Shown here piece after piece: positions 11,147-22,559 of a DNA stretch of 25,272 nt. The DNA is from Ectocarpus siliculosus. Lineage: Eukaryota; Sar; Phaeophyceae; Ectocarpales; Ectocarpaceae. A program made the position numbers and the translations under genes. The notes beneath the pieces were generated by a model. The model searched no databases. It had not been told where the DNA came from and was given only the letters and a program-made list of their open reading frames with translations. Location of the stretch: NCBI GenBank assembly GCA_000310025.1, contig FN649735.1:2479387-2504658 (forward strand), written 5' to 3'. Each line of letters begins with the position of its first letter. Positions within the stretch are counted from its first letter, which is position 1.

Positions 11147-13225
11147 CATGCTTTGGGTGGAGTGATGTACATATTGCGCTCAGATTGACGAGATGGGAGG
11201 CAGAGACGGGGGGGTTAAATATATGCGTTCTTCAACGCTGATTACAGACGTGTTCGTGTTTACAATACAAAACTTGTGGCGTGGCCTAGAATTTATGTTT
11301 CGAGGCACTGTGTCTCTCTGTATAGCGATTGCTCTTGTCATTGAGTCGGCAGTGGACGAAATCATGCAGATTGGGGGTTGGAAAAAGAGTCGGTTGCGTG
11401 ACACTACATTGGAGTTACCAATAGTGGTCGCCTGTGGGGTAGCAAGCGAGGCCGCGGGCAAAGTTACGCCGACGTTAATGATATGCCCTTGTCCCCGGAG
11501 TTCAGACAAGTAGCATCAGACGGGATGGTTCCAGGATTACAAATGATGGATCTATGGATCTCATCGAATGTACGGGGATTTGTGAGCGCAAAGAGATCAC
11601 TCCGGTGTTTCGCTCCGAAAACTAGCGAGCAGCTTTGATCACGAAACTACTGAGACCATCCCACCCACCCGGCTAGGGCTTGAAGGGCACATCGAAGTAG
11701 TACTTTTGGGTTCATACCGAGATCATTGAGCGGTACGAAATGCGCGCTGGGGGGAGACATCTTGAGGGTTCTCTTCCAGCGCGGGGTGCATTCCTGCCCG
11801 GCGCAGGAGGCCTCATCCGATCCATATTTCATTAGATGATCCTCGGTGTTGAGTCAGAATACTGTAAAGCTGCGGACGCACGTGAACGCGAGTTCATTCA
11901 AAGTTTCACGTTCCTTGAAGTTCCAGGAAGTATTGGCACAGCTCCCCTGGGCCTGATCGGGTGTCTCGTGGCCAAACAACTTCATTCGACCAACATACTG
12001 TAGATCTCAAGTACACACAACTGTTCGGGGCTCGCGGAATTTCGTGCCGGGTACCTGAACGTGTGTAACTTAACCAACCGACCTTTGGAAACACGCAGAT
12101 CTGCGCGTTGCACTACGCCAACTACGACCCACAAATTACCACCATAGCTGAGACTCGCTGAGGGCGTGAACAGCCACGTGATATGGCCAACGGGATGATG
12201 ACTGCTCGCGCCGCGGGGATTTGGTTGTTCTATGGGTTGCAGAATTTCGTGCTCTGAGCGAACAACCACGAGCACCTTACCGAGCAGCAACGGACCTGAC
12301 GCTTATGGAGTGTGTGAAGGGGAATATTAACGTCAGACGGTCGGTGGGATATCTGCTCGTGCTCGTGCCGCCGGGAGTTGGCAACGCAATTCGCGTAGTC
12401 TGGAGCTCCGAATGGGGGATCAGACATCCACCCGTTACAATAATTTGTTGAGTCCTTTTTTTTCGTTTGGCATCGTGGTCTCTACTCTCCAAACAAGCTA
12501 GTTTGCATGACGTGAGTAAGGTGGTGGCCTGGCTTCACGTGTGCCCCACGCGTAAACATGCTGCGGCATCTTTCCAGAGTAACAGCGAACTTCCTGGAAA
12601 ACAATTACACGCCACGCGCGAGGACTCCACATTCCCATACACAACATCAAAGTTCTTCCACTACATACGGGTGTTGCCGGTTGTATGACTTGCACATTCA
12701 CGTACCATACACAATACTCGAGTATTCATCGCTGAAGCGGAGAAGAAAAGAGAGCAACCAAAACCAAGTCGCCAACCATGTTTTTGCAATCGTTGTCCGC
12801 AACGATCCGTACACTGGGCCTCACCCTCGTATCAAACCCTTGTCCAAGACTTTCGACAAAAACGCCGAAGAACTTCGACAAAAACGGTCGTTTTCGATCC
12901 GCACGACCCGATTTTGCTCCTCCTCACTCCTCAACATCAGGCCAGCTTGACTAAACAAAAAATGACAGGTGGAACTTACGTCTTCTGGAAGGAAGCTCCA
13001 TCCGTCGCCGCTGGTTGGCAACGTTTTGCGTCCTCTCACTGCCACCTTTCAACTTCTTTAATATACATGTAGGTTTCAAGACCGATAACTAAACAGCGGC
13101 CACCGCGATCGGCGCGCGCTCCACAACTTCCCGACGGTTCTACTCCTTCCCACACTCAACACGCACATAAAACAAAATGTCAATGTTGTCCTCCTCTGGG
13201 ACCGAACTGCAGTCTCTCGATCCCT
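11147..13225. other. Interval between convergent RSP3 and VPS13 gene ends
   Basis: About 2.1 kb holds the 3' flanks of both genes. The longest open frame is on + at 11193-11513 (106 codons). It shows no recognised domain and no splice-supported extension. On the minus strand near 11668-11830 a coding-like stretch shifts frame before a stop, which might be a decayed gene fragment. No gene is supported. Confidence 0.45.
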
Positions 13226-16200
13226 TTATTTGATGACGACGACCTGCTTGCTCCACCACTCCTGCATGGTCTTCTCGAGGAAGCCGGCCTGGAAGCCGCC
13301 CTTGGACAGCATTGTCACCTTCTCCCGCTGCACGGCAAACACGCCCGAGAACGCTGTCGTCTCCGCCACCATCACCACATATCCTGTTTCGAGCGAACAC
13401 CAGAGAGACATACTGAGCCAGAAACGTGGTACATTCCAGACCGGAACAAACCACACAGAACTCGCCGGTACAAATGGTAAGTCTCCCAAGCTACTTGACA
13501 TACGTGTTCCCATTGGCACTCATCTCTTCGGACAACAAAGACAGCTCAAAATAACGGAGAGGACAGGAAAGCACGTGGTAGTCCCGCCCGCCTAACCGCA
13601 GCAACAGAGATAGGTTACCGTGAGGCGATACTTCCGCCACAGTGATCATTTGTCTTGTATGTGGCCACGTCGTGAACGTGTCACGCCGTGGCTATCATGT
13701 ATATCCAGGGGTGAGAACCACTGTCTTGGGGGCGAGAGGCCTCCTCCAATTCAATACTTGTACCAAGTGTTCGACAACGGTGTCAACAATTCTACAGCAG
13801 AGAGACTCGCACGGTAGCAGGAAAAAATTTTCTGTGCTAGTGATCATGAGGCCACGACAGCCGCTACCGTTGAGCTTGAGCTAGGAAACCTCGGCAGAAG
13901 GAACGTGAAGCTAAAAACACATTACACGAGAAGACACACCTCGCAGCTTCCGGCTTGGATGTTTACCTTGACAACAACGAAAGCGTGTGAAAATAACGGA
14001 ACGGCGTCGCACCGGGATTTCGAAAACTGCCACCGCGACACCGTGAAGGAATCAACTAGACAGCCGTGCTTGTAGGATTCATCCAGGACGGACCAAGCGC
14101 AACAGCAGGAGCACCGAATTTTTCCCCCGAACGCTCTCCGTTGAGTACATCGTTGGACTACCTCTTGGAAGCATGGTTCTGGTTTCATACATGTGCGAAA
14201 GTAATCCTCAGGGTGCCACACGAAACACGCCAAACACTGTGACCGACCTTTCTTCAAGATGTTGGTGGAGGAGTGTCCCCAGGCGAACAGAATGGCGACA
14301 CCCCCCGGCATGAGCTGCTGGGAGTCGGCGTTGCAGAGGGGACCCATCAGAAGACGGAAGCCTTGCCCGTCCCGCCTCCTGCTCGGTTCGATTGGCACAG
14401 CAGTAAACAACGCAAGAGAAAACGTCTCGTACGTGAGGTGTGAGTCAGTCCGCCCCCGAACGGCTTCAAAGTGATCGGAGATTGCAGGTGTTAAGACCAA
14501 AGAAATGCCTGATCACCAAGCAGTGGGCTTGCCCACGCCGTTCCCTGTGCTCGTTCCGACTTGCGGCATCGTCAGAGAAGAAAGAGCAATCCCAGCGTGC
14601 GACAATTTTCACGCTAGGATTGATGTGTTCAGGGTGTGATTCGAGTGGCTGTACGTGCGCGTAGATCGTTCACCTCGGTGGTCACCATGGGGACCCAAAA
14701 CAAAACCATCGTGCCGTTGTAGGCTAACTAAATCAGTTCCGATCGGTCTGAGTTCGCGACAGAGAAGAAAAAGTGAGGTGGCATGTGTAAGAGCAAGGCG
14801 AGAGGGGGCGCACAGTATATCACAGGGCCTGCGCTATCCTACGTCTAACAACGGGCGCCGGGTAAACTCACCCCTGGTTCCCGAGTAAAATTTTGATCAG
14901 ACCGGATGAATCCAAATGTAGAACAAGTAATTGATCCACGGTTCTCATCGGATGTCCTGGAGGTTGTATGCGCAAGAGAGGCCAATCACTCCCTTCTTTC
15001 GCTGCGAAAAACTAATGAGTCGTCGCGTTGATCGCCATGATCTAGAGAGTATGTCCAGGACTCGGTCGTCGCAGAAACTTTCTGCCGGGGTTCCCGCCGC
15101 AGCGCCCGCCGCGGCTTCTGCGCCGCCTGCGAGCCGGCCCCCGCCGCCCAATCCGAATCGGGACTCTAGGCTGTGTTTGTGGGCGCGGGGACGTCTATCG
15201 ACTCCCTGCCCTGCTTCGCTCCGGGTGCCTTGGGCGCGGGGAAGGTCCCTGATCTGGAAAGGATCTTCCTGGACTCCACCCAGCGATGCTTGATTCCCTA
15301 GTGTTAGCGATAGGGAACCGAGCACCTTTGGTTCGAGTCCCGGAAGACCCTGTCCAGATCGAGGACCTGCCCCGCTCCCAAGGCACTCTTGGCCTGCGGT
15401 GCTGGAGGCCTCCGGGAAGAAGGCTGATACGATACACCACGTGCTGGTACGGCACCTCTAGGGCTTCCAGGGAGCTATAGAGGCGTGCCGGTCGCCCCGG
15501 TGGTCTAGTTGGTATCCTCGAAACCTTCTAGAGGTCAGGTCAGGGGTTCGAATCCCGGCGTAAGCGAGCTTTTCTTGCAAAGTGAGTTTTCTCTCGCTTC
15601 CGCTTCTGGCCTAGTGGATAGCGCTAGTTCGTGTGTACACAGAGGAAGAGAGTGCTGAACTCTTCTCGCATCAAAAATCGAAGGCAAAGTACCGCAGGAG
15701 GGGAGGATAGAGAGGGGCTCTTCTGTGTGACCACGGGTTGGAGTACACGGCACTGGTGCTGTGAGCGCTGATTTGAAGTGAAGACAAAAAAAAAAAAAGA
15801 GGCGAAGCGGACCCTGGTGTGGCATATCCTAGATCTCCTCAAAAATGATGACATTCTCCTCCAGTCGGAGCACTGCGTACTCCCGCATGGTGCCTCGGGA
15901 GGTCGGAGACTCAGGGGAGGCGGGGCGCCAGCCCCAAGGAGGGTCAACCGCCTAAGCGGGAGAAGTCTTGCGCGTGCAAATGGTCTCTGTGGATCTCACA
16001 CCGGACGGGGGCACGGGCGCGCGTGGGCAGGCGGGTGGTGGGAGGAGGTGCAAGCACGGGAGCGTCGAGCGCGGAAAGGGAACGGCTAGATAGTGGAGAT
16101 GCCGAGGCAGACGTCGTTCGCGACCGACTCAAGGATCTTCACAAAGCGCCATATTCGGCTGAGGTGCGCTTTAGACGAATGCGGCGCTTGGAGAAGATCC

Positions 16201-19200
16201 ATGAACCGGTCGTCAACTACGTCCGCCTCGCCATCTCCACTAGCCGTTCCCTTTCCGCACTCGACGCCCCCGCGCTTGCGCCTCCTCCACCACCCGCCTA
16301 CCCGCGAGCGCCCGAGGTAAGATCCACTAGGCCATTTGTGCGTGCAAGGCTTCTGCGCCGCGCCTCCCGTTGAGTCTCCGACCTCCCGAGGCACCATGCA
16401 GGAAGGAGTACGCAGTGAGTGTTCCGACTGGAGGATAATGTCATGATACTTGAGGACATTAAAGGATGTGCAACACCAGGATACACTTCGATCCCAGCCC
16501 CCTGCGGAAAGGATTCGTCTGGAAGTTGAAGATGGCGATGGAAGAACATCGCAAAGGGGAGGTCTGTGGTCTCACCCAAACTTGCTCCATGCGTCCTGGT
16601 AGCGACTCCTACGGTCCCGCGCAATGCGGTAACTTCTTGGTTGGAGTGCGGGCGACAAAGGTAGATTGCCATCAACGACGGATGGGCGGGACCACAGTCC
16701 GGCGCATCCAATCAATAGTAACATTTGAGTGATCCTAGGTCTGGGGTCAGAATACAATAGGAGCAGAGGAACGGGAGTCAACACGGTGGTTGACAAGCAC
16801 CTCACGCACTCATTTCCTGTCTTTTCTCCCGTCGTCCTATTGTTCACAGTTCTATCATAGGAGGAGAAACAATCGAACCAGACGTGCTAATTGATATATA
16901 CATCACCCGGAAAGATGAGCTCCACACGTCCACGATACCAAGTCTTGGCAAGATAACGTGTTTCGGCAGAAACAACGCACGAGTACGAGGAGGGTGGCGT
17001 GAATTGACGAACCGTGTAATTATTGGCAGAAACAGAGGACAACAGCAACCACGGTGGTGTGCCAAAACGCAGCGAAATCTGGCGAACAAACGACGAAGCC
17101 CATGTACATAAAATGTTAGCAAAAAAAAAGAAACAGAGAACGAGAACAGTGCTGCAGGTGGGGACTTCTGATCTCGCTTCTACATAATAAACCCAAGCTT
17201 GAGATGAACTGAAACAAGGGTATAAAACACCCTGGCACGGATCCACGGAAGCGGTGACTGCTGCACCTCATTTCGCGGAACTGCACGGTAGACGCGGAGG
17301 CGTTGATGAAAACCACGCACAGGCAGCGGGTAGCACACAGCCCGTTGTGGGAGTTATCCCTGCGCAAGAACGGACAGACGGACGGAGCATGTACAGTACG
17401 CGAGCGAAAATCATGATGCAAGGAGCGCATGTATCGATTGCAAAGGTAAGTGGGAGAGTTTCACTGCCGAGTGCACAAGAAAGTATGCTTGCTTTCGTCT
17501 CTCAGTCGAGGAACGTCATTCCGTACCGCAGTCCTTGGGTCGCACCGTCTTGTCTCCGAGGGCCGATACATGGTGGAAAAACCAAGTGTATGTAGTTCGC
17601 TTCACCGTACCGGACTGGCTTATCTACAAGGGGCGCTGGTACGAGACGAGAAGCTTGTTAGCTAGTATCTCTTCCGTGAGCCTATTGTTGCTCCACCTCA
17701 CGTGACGGCGGAATCCATCGGCGCAGGTGGGAGCAGAAAGGAATACGGGGGAGACATGGAGGCGCTGGGTAGGGGTATTCAAGTTGTCTGCGATATCCGG
17801 ACGACTATGCATACGACGATACTGCCTTCGTACTCTTACCAGTTTTGCACGAGTTCCCAGGCAATGTCGTCCAGGTTGTTCCAGTTCCCGACGCCAACTG
17901 ACTGGAGTTGCCGCTCTGCCCGATTAAGGATCTACACACACGGGGACATCCACCACGCAAGTCGTTGGGAGGGAAATCATCAGCGCGTTGATTATCTTGA
18001 AGGCCTGTTCGATTTGGTGTTTCCGCGGTTCGTTCCCACGCAAGGGTCGGAAGGACTGCCGCGTACAGCTGCGGAAGCCAAATGACGTACCGCGAACGTG
18101 CCTTAATGTACCGTGAGTAAAACGTGTTGAAATGCGATCCACATTGTCGAGCCAGAACAGCGGTCCCTCTACACTGCACGGAAGTGCCTCACGTCAACGA
18201 TGTCAACACATTCCGGTATGATAGACGCCGCAAAACGACGGGCGCCATTAAATATTGAGTCCAACGGCTCGAATCGGCTTCACACAAGCAAGACCAATTT
18301 TCTTATCGATCCGCGTCTTGAACGGCGAAAGCAAACGCCTCTTTCCAACAAACGGAGCAAGCACCCAGGACACCCTCGTTTTTGCTTGTTCTTGAGAAAC
18401 GTTTGAAGAAAAAACTCCCGGGTCGCCTTTTCGGAACCGTTTTAATTAGCGCCTCGGTTTGCCTTTACTCCGTGCTATATCAATGGCACATGCAAGATAA
18501 GTTCTGCTGTTTGTGTCCTTTGCTTGACCCTGAGGGGTGGGTCATTAGCCGGCTGGCCCACCTGAGAGTCGCTGAGCTTGTGTCCCGGGATCTTCCGGTC
18601 GTTGGCAGTTCCGAATGTGTAGTCGTTCAGGGAGTCCTGAACGGCCGTGCTGTGAGCCCTCATGCTCATCACCACCGGTGCCGCCTGCCGTTCGGTATTT
18701 GATCGTTGTCAGTGTCATTCACGCGGGAGTCCGAGAGGCGCTCGCGAGCTTTCTGCTTGCATCGAAACAACTTCGTTCACCTTACATCCTGTTAAAAACA
18801 CTTGATTTGCAATACCGAACGTCGAGCGAAAGAAAAGAAAAAAACACACCCGACGGGTCCCGAAGCCTGCGTGCGTCTCTGGGGAATGCAGGCAACCTTT
18901 CGGTACAGCTTCTTTTCAACACTGGCAATGACCCATACTCTGACCCAGACACTAACCAAATACGTTTCCCCCTTGCGGAACAACGGTAGCAATAGGCCGA
19001 GAAATGTTCGGACCAAAAGACATTCCGGGCCAGAACTCTTTGCCCAAGACCGCAAATACACAGCAATCACAACAATGTCAGGCTATACCCCGAGAGCCTT
19101 AAGCCACCCTTGACTCCTACGCGGCTCCACCCGAACCAAGCCCCTCAAGACCAGACTGACCGTTTCGGAATTCCCAGCGCTGCCGGTGCCGAAGACTTCC

Positions 19201-20578
19201 TCGGGGGTGCGCATGGCCGTCGGGTCGCCCATCTTGTTGCGGTGCACGTAGAACTGCCGGTACAGCTCCTCCCTTTTCGGGTCGTGAGGATGCGCGTACA
19301 ACGGTTTGACGACGACCGAGGGGTAAATAGGTTTATGCATGTATCGCCGTGATTGAGAACGACGAATAACAACAACTACCAGGGGCGACGCAAGAGCCCC
19401 CAAATCATTTCTTTTCAGCGTTGGAGTGTTTTGACTATGGCAGTATCATGAGTCAGCGAGACCCCATGAAAACGCCAGCTTCAATGTAACCTTTGGAATT
19501 TCCTGCACTTGGTTCCACGCTAAATCCGTCCTGACCTCTCTTTAGTACCACCCCCACATCCCTCCCGATCCCGGGCATGGGTGAACGAACCTCCGCGCGT
19601 TCACAAGCTGGTCCACAAACGTTACCGAGAACAAACATAAACGCATTGGAAAAAGAGTTCTGCCACTGATGGCGCAATAACGAAATAACGAGAGACGTCA
19701 AGTCAACTCTCTGTCAAGACGTGGAAACACTTCGGGCAAAGCTGATCACTCACCTGTTGGAGGGCACGGTGGCCTTGAGCGAGATGTCCCCGCCTTCGTA
19801 ACGCCTGACGACGATCCTCTCGTCTTGGACGTCCACGCATGCCACTTCTTCCCACCTCTTGGACACCTGTCGAGGTTCGGTCATTCGTTTGTTGCTTAGT
19901 TCGTTCGACGCTTATTCACACACAACGCGATGCACACGCAGCCATAAGTTGGCAAGCAGAATAAACATTTGAAAAGAACGAAATAGGACATCTAAGCAGA
20001 GTTGGTCGGCCTGCTAACCACGCGAAGAACACACAGCAGATCGGAATGGTCCTCAAGATGAAATAATACTTGACACAGGTCCCTCTCTGTCTTGGGAACA
20101 TTCGGTCGGGTTCGCTTCTTCGTACGAATGGCACCTCGCCGATACGGCACGCACACTGCTGTCAGGACAGTCCGAAACGGTTTATGAAAACAAAAAAAAG
20201 TCACCTCCTTTTCGGGCGTTCGGTTGATACTGGCGTGCGCTCCTTGCGGTAACTTGAAACACAAAGGGTGGGTGTTGAAGGTCAAACGACGCAAAACGTT
20301 GTTGAAGAGCTCTCGCGAGGAGACGGTTGTCCCAAAATTCGCGCCGGGTAAATACTACTTGGGTCGTCAAGATGCCGTGCACGACGAAAAGACGGAGATC
20401 AAAATCCTCCGCGACTTCAAGCCTCCTGTCGTGACGCCTCACATTGCGTTACCCTCCGGAAGCATCCCAAACATGACAGAGTCGGAGCTGACCTATTGTT
20501 GTCCCACGTCACGTTAAGCGATAGACGTTCCTACAAAAAAGAACTGACTTGTACCGCACTGCATATTGTTCGCATGTT

Positions 20579-20657
<79 letters not shown>

Positions 20658-22512
20658 GCACCATCTGAGAGGCTTTGGCAGCGCCCGGTTTGTCCACGAT
20701 CTTCGCCGAGCCTAGGTGGTCACTCTGGTCAGTGAAAGGGCGTCAAGGTGGGGGAGAAGGAGTTTGAGAAAGAGGTTGCATCAAAGCACAGGGGAAGGAC
20801 AAAAAGTGGTTCATAAATAAACCAATTAACGACGGCAGAAAACACGTCATTTCAGAGGGGCCACGACGCGCAGCGAATCATGCATCCGTCCCGTCGCGAC
20901 CGGGCCGTACTCTTCCTCCTCTTCCCAGGCAGGCTAGGAAAAGACAAAACGGCAAATCTATTCATGTAAGCAAAGAGACGTGCATGCAGTGTATGGGGCT
21001 GCCAACTGCGGGGAGTGGGTCCAGTACACAACCACGGGAGGGAGGCATTGAAAGACACCCGCACTTGCACGCACGGGGTCCGGGATGATGGCCTGTAGAA
21101 GGGTTTTCCGTTCGTAGCCCCACTGAGGGAGGTGTCTTTTCATTGGTCAGTCGGTTGGCGCGGTCGATGCTCATAATCAAAAGACACACCCACCTAAAGA
21201 TCATGGCCTTCATAGTAGCCCTTTCTGTTTTCAACTGCACTGGGACTGCCGTCTTTCCTTGATCAGCCGGCTAGCGCGGTCGATGTTGAGAAATAAAGCC
21301 ACACACACACCCACACGCACATATCTCCGTCCCGACCCGACAATCTCACCTTGGCCCTCTTGACCATGATCACCCTGGTGTTCGCGAAGATGATAGTGAG
21401 GTCGCCAACCCTCGCGTGAGACTCGTACTTGTCTCGGCTGCTGCTTCCCTTGCCCTCCACCCCGCTCTCGACCAGCGCCTGCATTTCACGTCGTTGTTCG
21501 GGTTGTAACTTTGTAATTTTGGCCACAGCCGTGAAGGGTGGTCGTGGGCTTCGGGTGCACGCAAGTCGCGGGTTTGGCTCGGCCATGCAGAGTAACACCA
21601 CTGCATGCACTTTGTGGTTCGAACTTTCTGGTGAGTACCATGCATGCCGTAGCAGGCTCTTTCATACACATGAGGACTTCGACACACATTACACAGAGAT
21701 GCCCCTTTCTATTGGACGTGTATGCACGCGAATGAAGGCCCAGGCGCACACATGACAAAAGTCAAGAGCCAACCAAATCACACGACATGAACAAATCATA
21801 GAACACAGGCAACACTGAGCGAAGCTGGCAAAAACGTGCTACGTGAAACCAGCAAACCGCTCGAGGCGCGTGTTCTGAACGAACATTAACATTTTTCCAA
21901 CACAAAGTATGCAACAAGGGCCTTCACAAGGAGGCCAGCGCAAACAAGAACGACGATTACGACAACGGCGGCGGCGGCGGCGGCGATAACACCATCACCA
22001 GCTACAACAAAATAACGCCCACCTGTGCCTCGGCAGCTTCCATGGAGAACTCCATGAGAACCAGCTGACCCGTTTCCGAGTCTTTGGTCAAGGCCCGGCG
22101 GGGACGAAGGTGGGCCTGCCGATGACTGTTCTCCGCTTCGTTAGAGATGCCCTATTTCCCCCCCGAGCGGGCGGGGGGAGGGGGTACCGCAAGGGCAGTG
22201 GAAGAAGCGAGACGGAATACAGAGGGGTTAGGCGGAGGAAATAAGCGATCACAACAAACGTACACACGGACTACCGGCTACCCGCGTCATGAAATAGTAG
22301 TAGCATCATCGACGACTGCGACGCGACAGGACACCAACATTGACAACAGCAATAGCACCAAATACTCCACCAACAAGAACAAGAACATCATCATCATCAA
22401 CATCAACAACGACAAAGACGACACCAAAATCGACAAAAACAAATAGGTATCATCGACTCTATCAAGAGCAATAGCACCAGCACCACCAACAAAAGAATAT
22501 CAACAACAACAT

Positions 22513-22559
<47 letters not shown>

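Larger units (their letters stand above)
13226..19410 (-). other. Unrecognised C-terminal segment after the VPS13 PH-like domain, or a separate gene
   Basis: Seven exons downstream of the PH-like part encode about 250 residues I do not recognise. Clear pieces are PLYAHPHDPKREELYRQFYV (19161-19410), HSTAVQDSLNDYTFGTANDR (18562-18684), GNWNNLDDIAWELVQN (17840-17931), YRIARDRRSRYQDAWSKFG (16576-16635), GFRLLMGPLCNADSQQLMPG with GGVAILFAWGHSSTNILKK (14248-14378), and the final exon GYVVMVAETTAFSGVFAVQR ending EWWSKQVVVIK (13226-13383). Each has plausible AG acceptors and GT donors, and phases 0, 0, 2, 2, 2, 1 chain correctly. Two small exons (60 and 63 nt) are notable. I infer one transcript with VPS13 because no convincing start exon separates them, but a distinct gene is possible. 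Confidence 0.55.

Noticed and set aside
11193-11513. 106-codon + ORF after RSP3
   Set aside because: No recognised domain, no splice or transcript evidence, and a similar-length ORF on the opposite strand.
11668-11830. Minus-strand coding-like stretch near the RSP3/VPS13 boundary
   Set aside because: Readable only with a frame change, no family recognised, and no fitting splice sites. Left as a possible decayed fragment.
15493-15570. Functional tRNA gene
   Set aside because: The A and B boxes are good, but the acceptor arm does not pair and the T stem is incomplete.
17254-17447. Possible + strand exon ending in a perfect GTAAGT donor
   Set aside because: It is inside a minus-strand intron and no partner acceptor or following exon could be found. 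A single consensus donor occurs by chance.
17836-17838. In-frame TAA after ELVQNW as the end of a gene
   Set aside because: The TAA is part of CTG/GTAAGAG, a good donor. Splicing there continues in phase to 17764.
22147-22446. Asn/Thr/Lys-rich ORF on +
   Set aside because: It lies in CAA/CATCAA low-complexity intronic DNA of VPS13 on the opposite strand, with no domain.
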